Shown piece after piece: positions 51,347-59,489 of a DNA stretch of 64,000 bases. This DNA comes from Spirochaetota bacterium (GTDB lineage Bacteria; Spirochaetota; Spirochaetia; Treponematales; UBA12059): NCBI GenBank assembly GCA_018262985.1, contig JADFDI010000003.1, positions 223,577 through 287,576 on the forward strand, in the 5' to 3' direction. Both the position numbers and the translations under genes were made by a program. The notes under the pieces are model-generated. The model searched no databases and was not told the origin of the DNA. It saw nothing but the letters and a program-made list of their open reading frames with translations. Position 1 is the first letter of the stretch. Every line of letters begins with the position of its first letter.

Positions 51347-51943
51347 TCAGACTTCCGGCAACTCGAGGCCGAAGCTCGACTTGATGGCCATTTCGATGAA
51401 ACCGAGCACCTCGGCCTCGCCGACGGGCAGTCCCACGCGCCTGGAGAGCCGCATGGTGTCGAGCGAGCCGAGGAAGAAGACGGCGAGCGCCGCCGCGGCC
51501 TGGAGGGGCGGGAAGTCGATGGCCACGCCCTTGCTGGCCGCCGCGTCGACCACGAGGCCCGCGATCAGCGAGGCCAGGCGCTCGAGCTTCGCCCCGAGGT
51601 CGGTCACCCGCGGCGCCTCGATCAGGATCAGCGTGACGAGCTCCCCGTCGCGCAGCAGCTCCGGCAGGAAGCGCTTGACCACCAGCGAGAGCCGCCGCGC
51701 GGGATCGGGTTCGGCTTTGACGGCCTCCTCGAGCCCGGCCTCGAATTCGGCCCAGCCTTCCTCGATCAGGCTCGAGAGGATGTCGTCCTTGTTTTCGAAG
51801 TAGGTGTACACGGAGCCGACCGGCATGCCGAGCGGCTCGACGATGTCCGAGACCGAGGCGCCCTTGAAGCCCCGCTCCGCGAAGAGGCGCTTGGCCGCCT
51901 GAAGGATGGCCTCGCGCTTCGATTCGTCCTTCTCGCGCGCCAT
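51347..51943 (-). CDS. TetR-family regulator
   Basis: 198 residues. N-terminal helix-turn-helix: REAILQAAKRLFAERGFKGASVSDIVEPLGMPVGSVYTYFENKDDIL, the classic TetR signature. The C-terminal ligand domain is helical and hydrophobic. The gene starts 1 base after the asparaginase stop codon, so they share a transcript. It ends exactly where the convergent epimerase gene ends. The best target is the TGAATGAA/TTCGTTCA operator upstream of that epimerase. Confidence 0.93.
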   Translation of the reverse strand: MAREKDESKREAILQAAKRLFAERGFKGASVSDIVEPLGMPVGSVYTYFENKDDILSSLIEEGWAEFEAGLEEAVKAEPDPARRLSLVVKRFLPELLRDGELVTLILIEAPRVTDLGAKLERLASLIAGLVVDAAASKGVAIDFPPLQAAAALAVFFLGSLDTMRLSRRVGLPVGEAEVLGFIEMAIKSSFGLELPEV

Positions 51944-51944
51944 G

Positions 51945-52445
51945 TCAGTCGCCCGCCCGCACGAAGACGCCGCGGGTACGGTCCTTGCGGACGTCGTCCC
52001 AGGGGAAGAGCCGGCCGTTCATGGCTATCCAGACGCCCGTGGGAAGGAGCTGGCAGGCCGTGAAGGCGGTGCCGAGGTTGAACAGGGCGTCGGAGCCGAT
52101 GATCTTGTAGGGGACCATGGCGCCGGTCAGGACTATGGTCTTGTCGAGCCGGGCCTCGCCGATGAGCCGAGCGGTCTCGACCATCGTGTCCGTGCCGTGG
52201 GTGACGACGACGTGGTGTTCCGGGGCCTTCCTGCAGGCTTCGAGCACGCGGAGGCGGCCCTCGTCGCCCATCTGCAGGCTGTCCACCAGCTGGTTGATCT
52301 CGAGTTCCAGCGGTACCGTGATGCGGGCCTGCCTGACCAGCTCCGGCAGATGGGTGTCGCGGAAGGTCAGCTCGCCGCGGATCTCGTCGTAGTGCTTGTC
52401 GAAGGTGCCGCCGGTGATGATGAGGCGGATGGCGTCGGTTTCCAT
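51945..52445 (-). CDS. Short asparaginase-domain protein
   Basis: 166 residues, about half the length of a normal L-asparaginase. It contains both N-terminal threonine motifs, ITGGTFDK (10-17) and VVTHGTDTMVETA (~79-91), plus VLTGAMVPYKIIGSDALFNLGTA. The C-terminal domain and its Lys/Asp completion are missing. Stand-alone N-terminal asparaginase proteins occur widely. No frame remnant of the second domain follows, since the TetR gene starts one base later. Confidence 0.85.
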   Translation of the reverse strand: METDAIRLIITGGTFDKHYDEIRGELTFRDTHLPELVRQARITVPLELEINQLVDSLQMGDEGRLRVLEACRKAPEHHVVVTHGTDTMVETARLIGEARLDKTIVLTGAMVPYKIIGSDALFNLGTAFTACQLLPTGVWIAMNGRLFPWDDVRKDRTRGVFVRAGD

Positions 52446-52455
52446 AGGAGACTCG

Positions 52456-52485
52456 AGTATGGCCCCATCGCGCGCGCTTTGGCAA
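52456..52485 (-). promoter_or_regulatory. Promoter of the asparaginase-tetR operon
   Basis: TTGCCA (52485-52480), 18-base spacer, CATACT (52461-52456), ten bases before the ATG with no ribosome site. Confidence 0.55.
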
Positions 52486-52635
52486 GCGAAGCGAGCGGGA
52501 ACGCGAAGCCCCGTCGGCGGAAGGTCGGGCGCGGGACTCGGTCCGGTCGACGGGCGCGGCCGTCCGGGGCGAACCCCGCCCCTCGCGCGGGGGCCGCGTG
52601 GAGGCGGATCTCGCGCCGGTCGCGGAGACCGGGGC

Positions 52636-53160
52636 TCACTCCGCGAGCACCCGGGCTATGTCGAGGCGTACCTCGCGCCGGGGCGCGCCCGGGGCCGCCA
52701 TGGCGACGAAGGAAAGCGACCTGATGAGGCCGGTCTCGAGGGGGCCGGGCTCCACGTCCTCGGCCTCGAAGGCGTCGAAGGGGATGGAGAGCTCCGTCCA
52801 GCCCGGTCCCACGGGGAAGGGAGCCGCGTAGCAGGACCAGGGCAGGGCGCAGCGCGGGGTGCGGAGGCGTATCGCGTGGAATCCGGGCAGGGCGCGGGCC
52901 ACGACGACCAGGCGCGTCCGGCAGCCGGCGTCCAGGCGGCCGCCGGGCTTCCAGGCCCTGAGCTGGACGAAGCCGCCGCCGCGGGAAGGAGCCACGCGGC
53001 CCTCGAGACGCGCGAAGCGGATGCCGTCCTCCTCGAAGACCGCCGAGTTGATCACAGTCGAGCGGCCGCCGAGCGACTCGTCGCCGAAGGCTTCCCAGCG
53101 CAAGGCCGGTTCGGGGACGAAATCCTCGAAAACCTCGATGCCCTCCACCTTCGCGCGCAC
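52636..53160 (-). CDS. CIA30-family protein
   Basis: 174 residues from a GTG at 53160 with AGGAGGG upstream. The frame is open further up but runs through a terminator, so longer starts are rejected. CIA30-type carbohydrate-binding-like jelly roll: RWEAFGDESLGGRST, EDGIRFARLEGRV, GGGFVQLRAWKP, and WTELSIPFDAFE near the end. In eukaryotes CIA30 aids complex I assembly; bacterial members are of unknown function and some bind sugars. No signal peptide with this start. Confidence 0.8.
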   Translation of the reverse strand: MRAKVEGIEVFEDFVPEPALRWEAFGDESLGGRSTVINSAVFEEDGIRFARLEGRVAPSRGGGFVQLRAWKPGGRLDAGCRTRLVVVARALPGFHAIRLRTPRCALPWSCYAAPFPVGPGWTELSIPFDAFEAEDVEPGPLETGLIRSLSFVAMAAPGAPRREVRLDIARVLAE

Positions 53161-53290
53161 GCGGACCCTCCTCGAGGCGGCGGCCGGTGCCCGTGCGTCG
53201 ACGGGGCTTCCGGGTTCGTCCCTCGATTCAAGTATAGCGGAAAAAAGCGCCGAGGCGAGGGCGCGGGGCGGCGGGAGGGGCTCGGGGCGC

Positions 53291-53331
53291 AAAAAAAACG
53301 GTACGCCTGGACGTCGGTAGCGTACCGTTTT
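53291..53331 (-). terminator. Terminator of the lepB-PBP-DUF115 operon
   Basis: AAAACGGTACGC / GCGTACCGTTTT stem of 12 bp with a 13-base loop. On the minus strand a run of eight T follows. It ends the operon whose last gene stops at 53465. Confidence 0.8.
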
Positions 53332-53464
53332 CGGAGCACGGGCTCCGTTCATGATTATCGGCCGCGCCGGACGCGGGCTTTAGCGGGCATCACGGAATTC
53401 CGGCGCCGCGCGCGAGAGGGCGGCGGGGACCGGAGGATCCGCCGCAAGGGCTTTCAGCCGACCT

Positions 53465-55282
53465 TCAGGCCGGCGCGGGGCCGGCCTCGAGCAGCTCGAG
53501 GTGCCAGGCGGCGCTTTCGGCGATCGACCCGTAGATCCGCTCCGAGGCTTCGAGGCTTTCGTCGAGGTTCGCGGAGCGGGAAAGGCCGAGCTCCTCGGGC
53601 GTGGGGTAGAGGAAGCCGACGAGATCCTTGGCCCGGCTCGAAAGGAGCGCGCGGTCGGCGCGGTCGAGCTCGCGGAGCGCCCGGTCGGCGGCGCGCCCCG
53701 TCCGGACGGCCTGGCGGGCCGCGGCGGCCGTCGAGGCGGCAGCGAGCGCGGCGTCGCGGGTTCGGGCGAAGAGTTCGAGCAGCTCGGCCCGGGCGCGCTC
53801 CACGCCTTCGCTTCCGCCCGGAGGCGGGACGGACCACTCCGCGGCGATCGACTCGAGGCGCGCGTCCAGATCTCCGCGCACGTCGGGGAGTCGGAGGACC
53901 TCGCCGGGGGCTGACGTGCCCATGCCGGCGATGGCGAGGCCCGCGCCGGAAAGGCGCGAGGTGGGCGTCTCCGGATGCCGCGCGAGCCGCGACTCGAACC
54001 AGGCGGCGTAGAGCGCGAGCGCGCGGCCGCTCGCCACCTCCCCGCCCTCCGCCGATCGGGCCGCGAAGGGCTGTCCCGAAACCGCGGCCCGGAACAGGGC
54101 GAGCGCTGCCGGGGCGAGCCGGCGCCCCGAGTCCAGGGCGCGCTGCTCGAACCGGCTCGCGCGCGCGTGGGTTCGCATGCCCGGAAAGGCGAGGTCCAGG
54201 CCCGCGAAGAACACGGGCGCGCAGCCGAGGATCCTGGCGAAGTCCCAGGCCCCGGTCGCCACCGAGCCGCCGGCGCCGAGCCTTCCCTTCGCGTCCCCGG
54301 AAGCGTCCTCGAGGAAGCGGCCGAGCGGGTACAGGGACGAAGCGAGGGCGAAGGCGCGGGCGTCGAGGCGGAAGGTGGCCGGGTGGACCGCAGCCTCGGT
54401 GACGATGATGGACGAGGTGACGCGCGCGCGGTCCAGGTGCCGCGCGTTCCAGTATTGGGGGTCGGCCACGACGACGAAGTCGCTCTCGATCCCGGCGGCG
54501 GCCAGGCTGGGCAGCGCCGTGTCCACCGCGATGAGCAGCGCGCGACGGCGCAGTTCCGCGAGGAAGGGCAGCGCCTCGTCGAGCGTCGGGCCGGCCGCGA
54601 GGACGAGGGCCGGGAAGCCCGCGAACGCCCCGGCGAGCCCGGCGATGCCGCGCCTGCGTCCCGGTTCGGCCGCGTTGCGAGAGAGGTTCCGCACCCAGAG
54701 CCGGCCGAAGCGGCGGAGGGTCCGCTCGTTCACCCGCTCCTTGTCCAGCCAGCGCTCGAGGGCTTCGCGGAGGGCCGCGTACCATCCGGCCGAGCGCTCC
54801 GCCAGGGCCGGCGTCGAGGCGAGCGCCGCCTCGCGCGCGCCCAGGCTCTCGAGGGCCCAGCCGATCGCCCCGGGATCGCCCCCGACGACGAGCGAGAGCC
54901 GTCCGTCCGCGAGGAGCGCGGAAAGGTCCCTGACCCCGAGGCAGGCGGCGAAGAGGGCGGAATCCGCCTCGCAGGCGATCACCTTGAGCTCGCCGTCGGC
55001 CGCCAGCAGGGCTTCCGCCAGGTAGCCGAGCCCGAGTCCGAGCAGGACGACCGCGTCCTTGCGGGATGAAAGGCAGGCGGCCGCGGCGCGGCGGGCCTCG
55101 GCGCGAGGGTCGATACGGGAGGCGAGCCACGCGCCGCTCTTTCCGTCGGAGCCCGGCAGGCGCGCCGTGAGCTCGCCCGAGGCCGTGGGGACGGGTTCGA
55201 GCGCTTCCGGCGGGGCCAGCGAGGCGGCGAGTGCCGGCCAGCGGGCTTCCAGCGCGGCGAGGTTGCGCTCGAAGTGGCTCAT
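53465..55282 (-). CDS. DUF115 / MptE-like (Maf-type) protein
   Basis: 605 residues. ATG 55282 overlaps the PBP stop in an ATGA junction. The central DUF115 domain has LVLAAGPTLDEALPFLAELRRRALLIAVDTALPSL and ESDFVVVADPQYWNARHLD, then GGSVATGAWDFARILGCAPVFFAGLDLAF. This is the 6-hydroxymethylpterin pyrophosphokinase-like fold also found in Maf motility proteins that glycosylate flagellin with nonulosonate. The N-terminal 200 residues (LLGLGLGYLAEALL) resemble the usual Maf first domain. A flagellin glycosyltransferase role is plausible in a motile spirochaete but unproven. Confidence 0.85.
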   Translation of the reverse strand: MSHFERNLAALEARWPALAASLAPPEALEPVPTASGELTARLPGSDGKSGAWLASRIDPRAEARRAAAACLSSRKDAVVLLGLGLGYLAEALLAADGELKVIACEADSALFAACLGVRDLSALLADGRLSLVVGGDPGAIGWALESLGAREAALASTPALAERSAGWYAALREALERWLDKERVNERTLRRFGRLWVRNLSRNAAEPGRRRGIAGLAGAFAGFPALVLAAGPTLDEALPFLAELRRRALLIAVDTALPSLAAAGIESDFVVVADPQYWNARHLDRARVTSSIIVTEAAVHPATFRLDARAFALASSLYPLGRFLEDASGDAKGRLGAGGSVATGAWDFARILGCAPVFFAGLDLAFPGMRTHARASRFEQRALDSGRRLAPAALALFRAAVSGQPFAARSAEGGEVASGRALALYAAWFESRLARHPETPTSRLSGAGLAIAGMGTSAPGEVLRLPDVRGDLDARLESIAAEWSVPPPGGSEGVERARAELLELFARTRDAALAAASTAAAARQAVRTGRAADRALRELDRADRALLSSRAKDLVGFLYPTPEELGLSRSANLDESLEASERIYGSIAESAAWHLELLEAGPAPA

Positions 55283-57150
55283 TCCAGCACGAGCCTGACG
55301 ACGGTGCCCGGCGGCACGGGTTCCCCCGGCGCGGGTTGCTGGGCGGTCACGCGGCCTTCGCCCGAGATTTCCACGCTGATGTCCGTGCGGGAGAGGAGCG
55401 GCAGGAGGCTCCGCTTCGGCAGGCCGCGCAGGTCGGGCATGGTCTCGCCGATCGCGGCCGCCGTCGGCGCGGCGAGCTCGATGCGGCCGGAGTGCGGAAC
55501 GACGGTGGTGCCCGGGCGGCGGAGCCCGTCCAGGGTCGCCAGGGTTTCGGCCGCCTCGCGCACCGCGGGCGCGGCGATGCGCTCGCCGAAGTAGGACGCG
55601 CCGCGGGGCTTGACGACGACCATGTAGACCACCCAGCGCGGGTCGGAAATCGGGAAGATGCCGAGCGTGCTGGCCAGGAAGTCCTTGTCCGAGTACGAGC
55701 CCGTTTTCGGGTCTATCATCTGCGCGGTGCCGGTCTTGACGCCGAGGTCGATATCCCCGGTTCCCGCCCGTCGGCCTGTTCCGCCTTCGCCGGCGGTCCT
55801 CCGCATGGCGTCGAGCACGAGCCGCGCCGTCTCTTCCGACACGACGCGGCGCACCGGAGTCGCCTCCTCCGTCCGCACGACCGTTCCGTCGCGGGCGACG
55901 AGCTCCTCGACGAGTCGGGGCTTCATCAGCACGCCGCCGTTCGCGATGGCGCCGGCCGCCGCGGCCACCTGTACCGCCGAGACGAGCACTTCCTGCCCGA
56001 TGGCGATGGTGGGCTTGGAGCGGAGCGACCAGGCCTGCGGCTCGCGGAGCAGTCCCGCCGTCTCGCCCGGCAGGGTTATGCCGGTGCGGCCGCCGAAGCC
56101 GAACTGGCTGAGCGCGTCGTCGAAGTCCGCGGCCGACACCGTGTCCGAGGCGTAGCCCGTGCCCGCGTTGCAGGAGAGCACGAGGATGTCCTCGAAGTCC
56201 ACGGTGCCGTGCGTGCCCAGGCACTTGATGCGGATGTCCGGTTCCTCGCCGGGCACTTCGCGCTCGTAGGCTCCGTCGCAGACGAAGGTGGACGAGGGGT
56301 CGATGCCGCCGAGCTCGAGGAGCCCGGCGATCGAGAAGATCTTGAAGACCGACCCCGGCTCGTAGGCGTACTGCGAGGGCCGGTCGTACCAGGCGTCGCG
56401 CGGGTAGGAGCGGTACTCGTTCGGGTCGTAGTCCGGCATGGAGACGTAGGCCTTGATGGCCCCGGTCCTCGCTTCGAGCGCCAGCAGCATGGTCGCCTCG
56501 GCCGCGTTCTCCTCGTGGACCTTGAGCGCTATGGCCTCGAACGCGTGCTGCAGGTCGGCGTCGATGGTGAGCCGGAGGTCGGGCCCGTAGACGATGCCGC
56601 CCGGACGGCCCGGTTCGGCCGCGGGGCTCAGCTCCGCGTCGTAGCGGCCCTCGATGCCGGAAAGCCCGCGGTTCTCGTCGCCCACGAAACCGACCACGTG
56701 GCCGGCGAGCTTCCCTTCGGGATACAGGCGGCCCGCCGTCTTCTCCACCACCACGCCCGCGAGCCGGCCCTCGGCCTTCGCCTCCCTGATGCCGGCCACG
56801 GCGGACGCCTGGAGGCGCTTGGCGAGGTAGAGGAAATCGGTCGGGCTCGCTTCCACCCGCCTCCTGAAGTCGCCGTCCGGAAGCCCGAGCTCGCGCTCCA
56901 GCAGCTTGCCGGTCGAGGCCAGGCCGTCGCGATCCAGGCTCGGCCGCCAGACGGCTATGTTGTAGAGCGAGACGTCGACGGCGAGCGGCCTGCCCTCGGC
57001 GTCGAGGATGGACCCCCGGACCACCTCCGGCGCCACGGTCCTCGGTTCGGACGGCACGCGGGCGGCCAGTTCGCCGTAGCGCCAGAGCACGGCCAGGGCG
57101 CCCGCGGCGAGCAGGCCGATCACCGTCCAATAGCGGATTTCCCGCTTCAC
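55279..57150 (-). CDS. Penicillin-binding transpeptidase with PASTA domain (FtsI/PBP2-like)
   Basis: 623 residues from a GTG at 57150 (GGAGG six bases upstream), overlapping the lepB stop (GTGA). One N-terminal membrane anchor (8-28), a dimerisation domain (GSILDAEGRPLAVDVS, LYPEGKLAGHVVGFVGDENRGLSGIE), and a transpeptidase with SVFK (Ser267), SCN (326-328) and KTG (472-474). A single PASTA domain fills the last ~57 residues. It cross-links peptidoglycan, probably at division as FtsI; a ftsW or mraY cluster is not in view, so division versus elongation is undecided. Confidence 0.92.
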   Translation of the reverse strand: MKREIRYWTVIGLLAAGALAVLWRYGELAARVPSEPRTVAPEVVRGSILDAEGRPLAVDVSLYNIAVWRPSLDRDGLASTGKLLERELGLPDGDFRRRVEASPTDFLYLAKRLQASAVAGIREAKAEGRLAGVVVEKTAGRLYPEGKLAGHVVGFVGDENRGLSGIEGRYDAELSPAAEPGRPGGIVYGPDLRLTIDADLQHAFEAIALKVHEENAAEATMLLALEARTGAIKAYVSMPDYDPNEYRSYPRDAWYDRPSQYAYEPGSVFKIFSIAGLLELGGIDPSSTFVCDGAYEREVPGEEPDIRIKCLGTHGTVDFEDILVLSCNAGTGYASDTVSAADFDDALSQFGFGGRTGITLPGETAGLLREPQAWSLRSKPTIAIGQEVLVSAVQVAAAAGAIANGGVLMKPRLVEELVARDGTVVRTEEATPVRRVVSEETARLVLDAMRRTAGEGGTGRRAGTGDIDLGVKTGTAQMIDPKTGSYSDKDFLASTLGIFPISDPRWVVYMVVVKPRGASYFGERIAAPAVREAAETLATLDGLRRPGTTVVPHSGRIELAAPTAAAIGETMPDLRGLPKRSLLPLLSRTDISVEISGEGRVTAQQPAPGEPVPPGTVVRLVLE

Positions 57151-57647
57151 TTCCGCCCTCCGGGTCCGAGCCGGAAGACCCTGCCCTCGACCGACGCCAC
57201 GGGCACCGGGCCGTAGTCCCGGGAATCGTTGGAGCGGTCCGCGGCGTCGCCGACCAGGAAGACGGTTCCCGCGGGCACCGCGAGGCTGCCGCCGCCCGCG
57301 CGCCCGAGCGAGGCGGGGCCCGTGGCCGCCACGCGCTTGAGCACGCGCCCGCCCTCGTGGAAGGCGGAAACGGCCTGACCGGGCTCGGGCTCGGCCCAGC
57401 GGACCAGGTAGCCGGAGGCCGACCTGAAGCCGTACGCGAGCTTCCATATCACGACCACGGAACCCCGCGGAAAGGCCGGCGCCATGGAAACACCCTCGAC
57501 CACGGAAAAGTCCAGCGCGAAGGTCTTGACCAGGACGGCGACGAGCAGGGCGGCGAGCGCGGGACCGACGAGGCGCGAGCGCTCCGCGCGGGCATGATCC
57601 CCGCGCGCGGGTCCGGAACCGCTCGAACCACCCTTCGCCACCGTCAT
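57147..57647 (-). CDS. lepB: Signal peptidase I
   Basis: 166 residues from ATG 57647. One membrane helix (27-46), then the S26 motifs: VEGVSMAPAF with catalytic Ser54, GGRVLKRVAATG with the general-base Lys104, and the box E segment GDAADRSNDSRDYGPV. It removes signal peptides from secreted proteins. It is short compared with the E. coli enzyme but similar to Gram-positive SipS forms. First gene of an operon with the PBP and the DUF115 protein. Confidence 0.9.
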   Translation of the reverse strand: MTVAKGGSSGSGPARGDHARAERSRLVGPALAALLVAVLVKTFALDFSVVEGVSMAPAFPRGSVVVIWKLAYGFRSASGYLVRWAEPEPGQAVSAFHEGGRVLKRVAATGPASLGRAGGGSLAVPAGTVFLVGDAADRSNDSRDYGPVPVASVEGRVFRLGPGGRK

Positions 57648-57710
57648 GCCGCCTCCGTCCGCCCCGGGTCGTCGTCCATCGGCCCGGAAGGACGGACGCG
57701 ACGCAGGGCC

Positions 57711-57739
57711 ACTATAATGAGCGGCCGTCCGTTTGTCGA
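57711..57739 (-). promoter_or_regulatory. Promoter of the lepB operon, overlapping a divergent TATAAT
   Basis: TCGACA (57739-57734), 17-base spacer, TATAGT (57716-57711). On the plus strand the same bases give TATAAT (57713-57718), a possible -10 for the LysM-M23 gene, so the two directions may compete. Confidence 0.6.
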
Positions 57740-57752
57740 TAAAAGTAAGGCC

Positions 57753-58988
57753 ATGGAGATGCAAAGCGTTATCGGCCGCCAGAGCATAGCACGTCGTCGC
57801 GATCCGTCGGGACCCCGCCGCAGGGGTTTCCCCTCCGGAGGCGTCTCCGCCCGCTCCTCCCGCGCGGAGGGGCTTTACGCCCGGGGTTCGTCCATACTCG
57901 ACCTCGGCCTCGAACGGAACGTCCCCGTCCCGCGGAAAGCCTGGCCCCGGAACCGCGGCGCCCGTTCGGGGCTCGATCGCGTCGCGGCCGCGCTCCGGGG
58001 CGTCGCGCCCCTCGTCGCCTCCCTTCCCGAGCGCTTCGCGTCGGCCCCGAGGCCCCTGGTCCTCGCGGCGCTGGCCCTGCCCGCCATGGTGCTGGGCGTC
58101 CTCCTGGTGTCGGCCTCGGTCCTTCCCGTCCTGCCGCCCGAGCTTGAACCCGCGCTCGCCTTTCCCGACGACCCGGCCTTCGAGGCCCAGCTGCTCGCCT
58201 TCCTGCACGGAACCGGGTCAGGCCCCGCGGAGGAAGGCTTCGACGTCCCGCCGCCTCCCGTGTCGCTGGAGATCTCCCGGTACCGCGTCAAGCCTGGCGA
58301 CGCCCTGTCCACCATAGCCAAACGCTTCGGCGTCAGCATGGACAGCCTCGTCAGCCTCAACGGCATCTCGAGCGCCAAGGCCCTCAAGGCTGGCGCCGAG
58401 CTCCGCGTGCCCAACATGTCGGGCGTGGTCCACAAGGTCGCGAAGGGCGAAAACCTCGCGTCGATAGCCAAGCGCCACGGCACCACGGTCACCGCCCTGC
58501 TCGACGCCAACGACCTCGCCACCGAAACCATCGCCGTCGGGCAGAGCCTTTTCGTTCCCGGCGCCAGGCTCTCCTCGACGGAGCTCAAGCGCGTGCTCGG
58601 CGAGCTCGTCGTCTGGCCGGTCTCGGGACGCGTTTCGAGCCGCTACGGCTACCGGCCGAGCCCCTTCACCGGCGTGCGCCAGTTCCACAACGGCATCGAC
58701 ATAGTCGCCGCCAAGGGAACCAGGGCCGGCGCGGCCATGGACGGGCGCGTGGCCGACACCGGATACAATACCGTCTACGGCAACTACGTGATCCTGAGCC
58801 ATGCCGACGGCTACCAGACCTGGTACGCCCATCTGGACAAGATCCTGGTGACGAAGGGGCAGTACCTGTACCAGGGCGCGGCGGTCGGCCTGGTCGGCAA
58901 CACCGGAGTCAGCACGGGAACCCATCTCCACTTCTCGGTCTTCCGCTACGGCAAGGCCGTCGACCCGCTCGGGGTGTTGAAGAAGTGA
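57753..58988 (+). CDS. LysM-M23 envelope peptidase
   Basis: 411 residues, ATG 57753 with TAAGG upstream. A basic cytoplasmic segment of about 100 residues, one transmembrane helix (101-125), then two LysM peptidoglycan-binding modules (175-220 and 225-269) and a C-terminal M23 domain. Catalytic Zn residues are present: His312 and Asp316 in HNGIDI, and HLH (391-393). It should cut or bind peptidoglycan cross-links in the periplasm. Divergent from lepB-PBP, so the region is dedicated to the envelope. The long basic N-terminal tail is unusual. Confidence 0.92.
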   Translation: MEMQSVIGRQSIARRRDPSGPRRRGFPSGGVSARSSRAEGLYARGSSILDLGLERNVPVPRKAWPRNRGARSGLDRVAAALRGVAPLVASLPERFASAPRPLVLAALALPAMVLGVLLVSASVLPVLPPELEPALAFPDDPAFEAQLLAFLHGTGSGPAEEGFDVPPPPVSLEISRYRVKPGDALSTIAKRFGVSMDSLVSLNGISSAKALKAGAELRVPNMSGVVHKVAKGENLASIAKRHGTTVTALLDANDLATETIAVGQSLFVPGARLSSTELKRVLGELVVWPVSGRVSSRYGYRPSPFTGVRQFHNGIDIVAAKGTRAGAAMDGRVADTGYNTVYGNYVILSHADGYQTWYAHLDKILVTKGQYLYQGAAVGLVGNTGVSTGTHLHFSVFRYGKAVDPLGVLKK

Positions 58989-59033
58989 TCAGTCGCGTCG
59001 CGGCCCGCGCGCTCGCCGGCCCCCGCTTCGTCC

Positions 59034-59062
59034 TTGACCCGCTTCGCGGGATCAGGTAAGGT
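59034..59062 (+). promoter_or_regulatory. Promoter of the 43-residue peptide gene
   Basis: TTGACC (59034-59039), 17-base spacer, TAAGGT (59057-59062). Confidence 0.5.
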
Positions 59063-59084
59063 AAACCGGTTTCGGAGGAACATC

Positions 59085-59216
59085 GTGCGGAAACTCGTCA
59101 TCGCCGTCGTCGCCATTCTGGCCATCTTCACCTTCATCCGCGAGTACGACGCGGACGCCGCCACCGCCGAAACCCGCAAGGCCGAGCTTCCCGCCGAACT
59201 TATCAGCCTCGAGTAG
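59085..59216 (+). CDS. Small single-helix membrane protein, 43 residues
   Basis: GTG at 59085 with GGAGGA five bases upstream. One hydrophobic helix (KLVIAVVAILAIFTFI, residues 3-18) followed by an acidic tail. Own promoter and a strong terminator bracket it, which supports a real, independently transcribed gene. Function unknown; such peptides often modulate membrane complexes. Confidence 0.72.
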   Translation: MRKLVIAVVAILAIFTFIREYDADAATAETRKAELPAELISLE

Positions 59217-59241
59217 ACGATCCCGCTCCGTATACCGAGTG

Positions 59242-59278
59242 CCCGTTCCCGCCCGAGCGCGGGAACGGGCGTTTTTTC
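59242..59278 (+). terminator. Strong rho-independent terminator
   Basis: GCCCGTTCCCGC / GCGGGAACGGGC, a perfect 12-bp stem with a 6-base loop, followed by GTTTTTTC. Confidence 0.95.
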
Positions 59279-59450
59279 ATGGCGCTGCTGGTTTTTCCGG
59301 AAAACGTGCTAAATTTCATACAGCCCGCGAGGGCGTCGATTCTACTTATTCAGACATACCCCCATCCCATCCGGTCGCGCTTTCCCCTCTTCCACGCTTA
59401 ATTCTTTTCCACTCATGCCTTTTACGCCGTCCAGCCCGCCAGGCTCGATT

Positions 59451-59466
59451 TGGCACGCTTCCTGCA
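59451..59466 (+). promoter_or_regulatory. Sigma-54 (-24/-12) promoter of the sigma-factor gene
   Basis: TGGCACGCTTCCTGCA matches the TGGCACG-N4-TTGCA consensus with one change, and the invariant GG and GC are exactly 10 bases apart. The predicted start near 59477 leaves a short leader with GAGG before the ATG at 59490. Confidence 0.78.
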
Positions 59467-59489
59467 TCTATAACTGCAGAGAGGCAAGC

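Noticed and set aside
52636-53352. A longer start for the CIA30 gene at 53352
   Set aside because: The extra 64 codons would run through the terminator at 53291-53331 and lack a ribosome site, whereas the GTG at 53160 has AGGAGGG.
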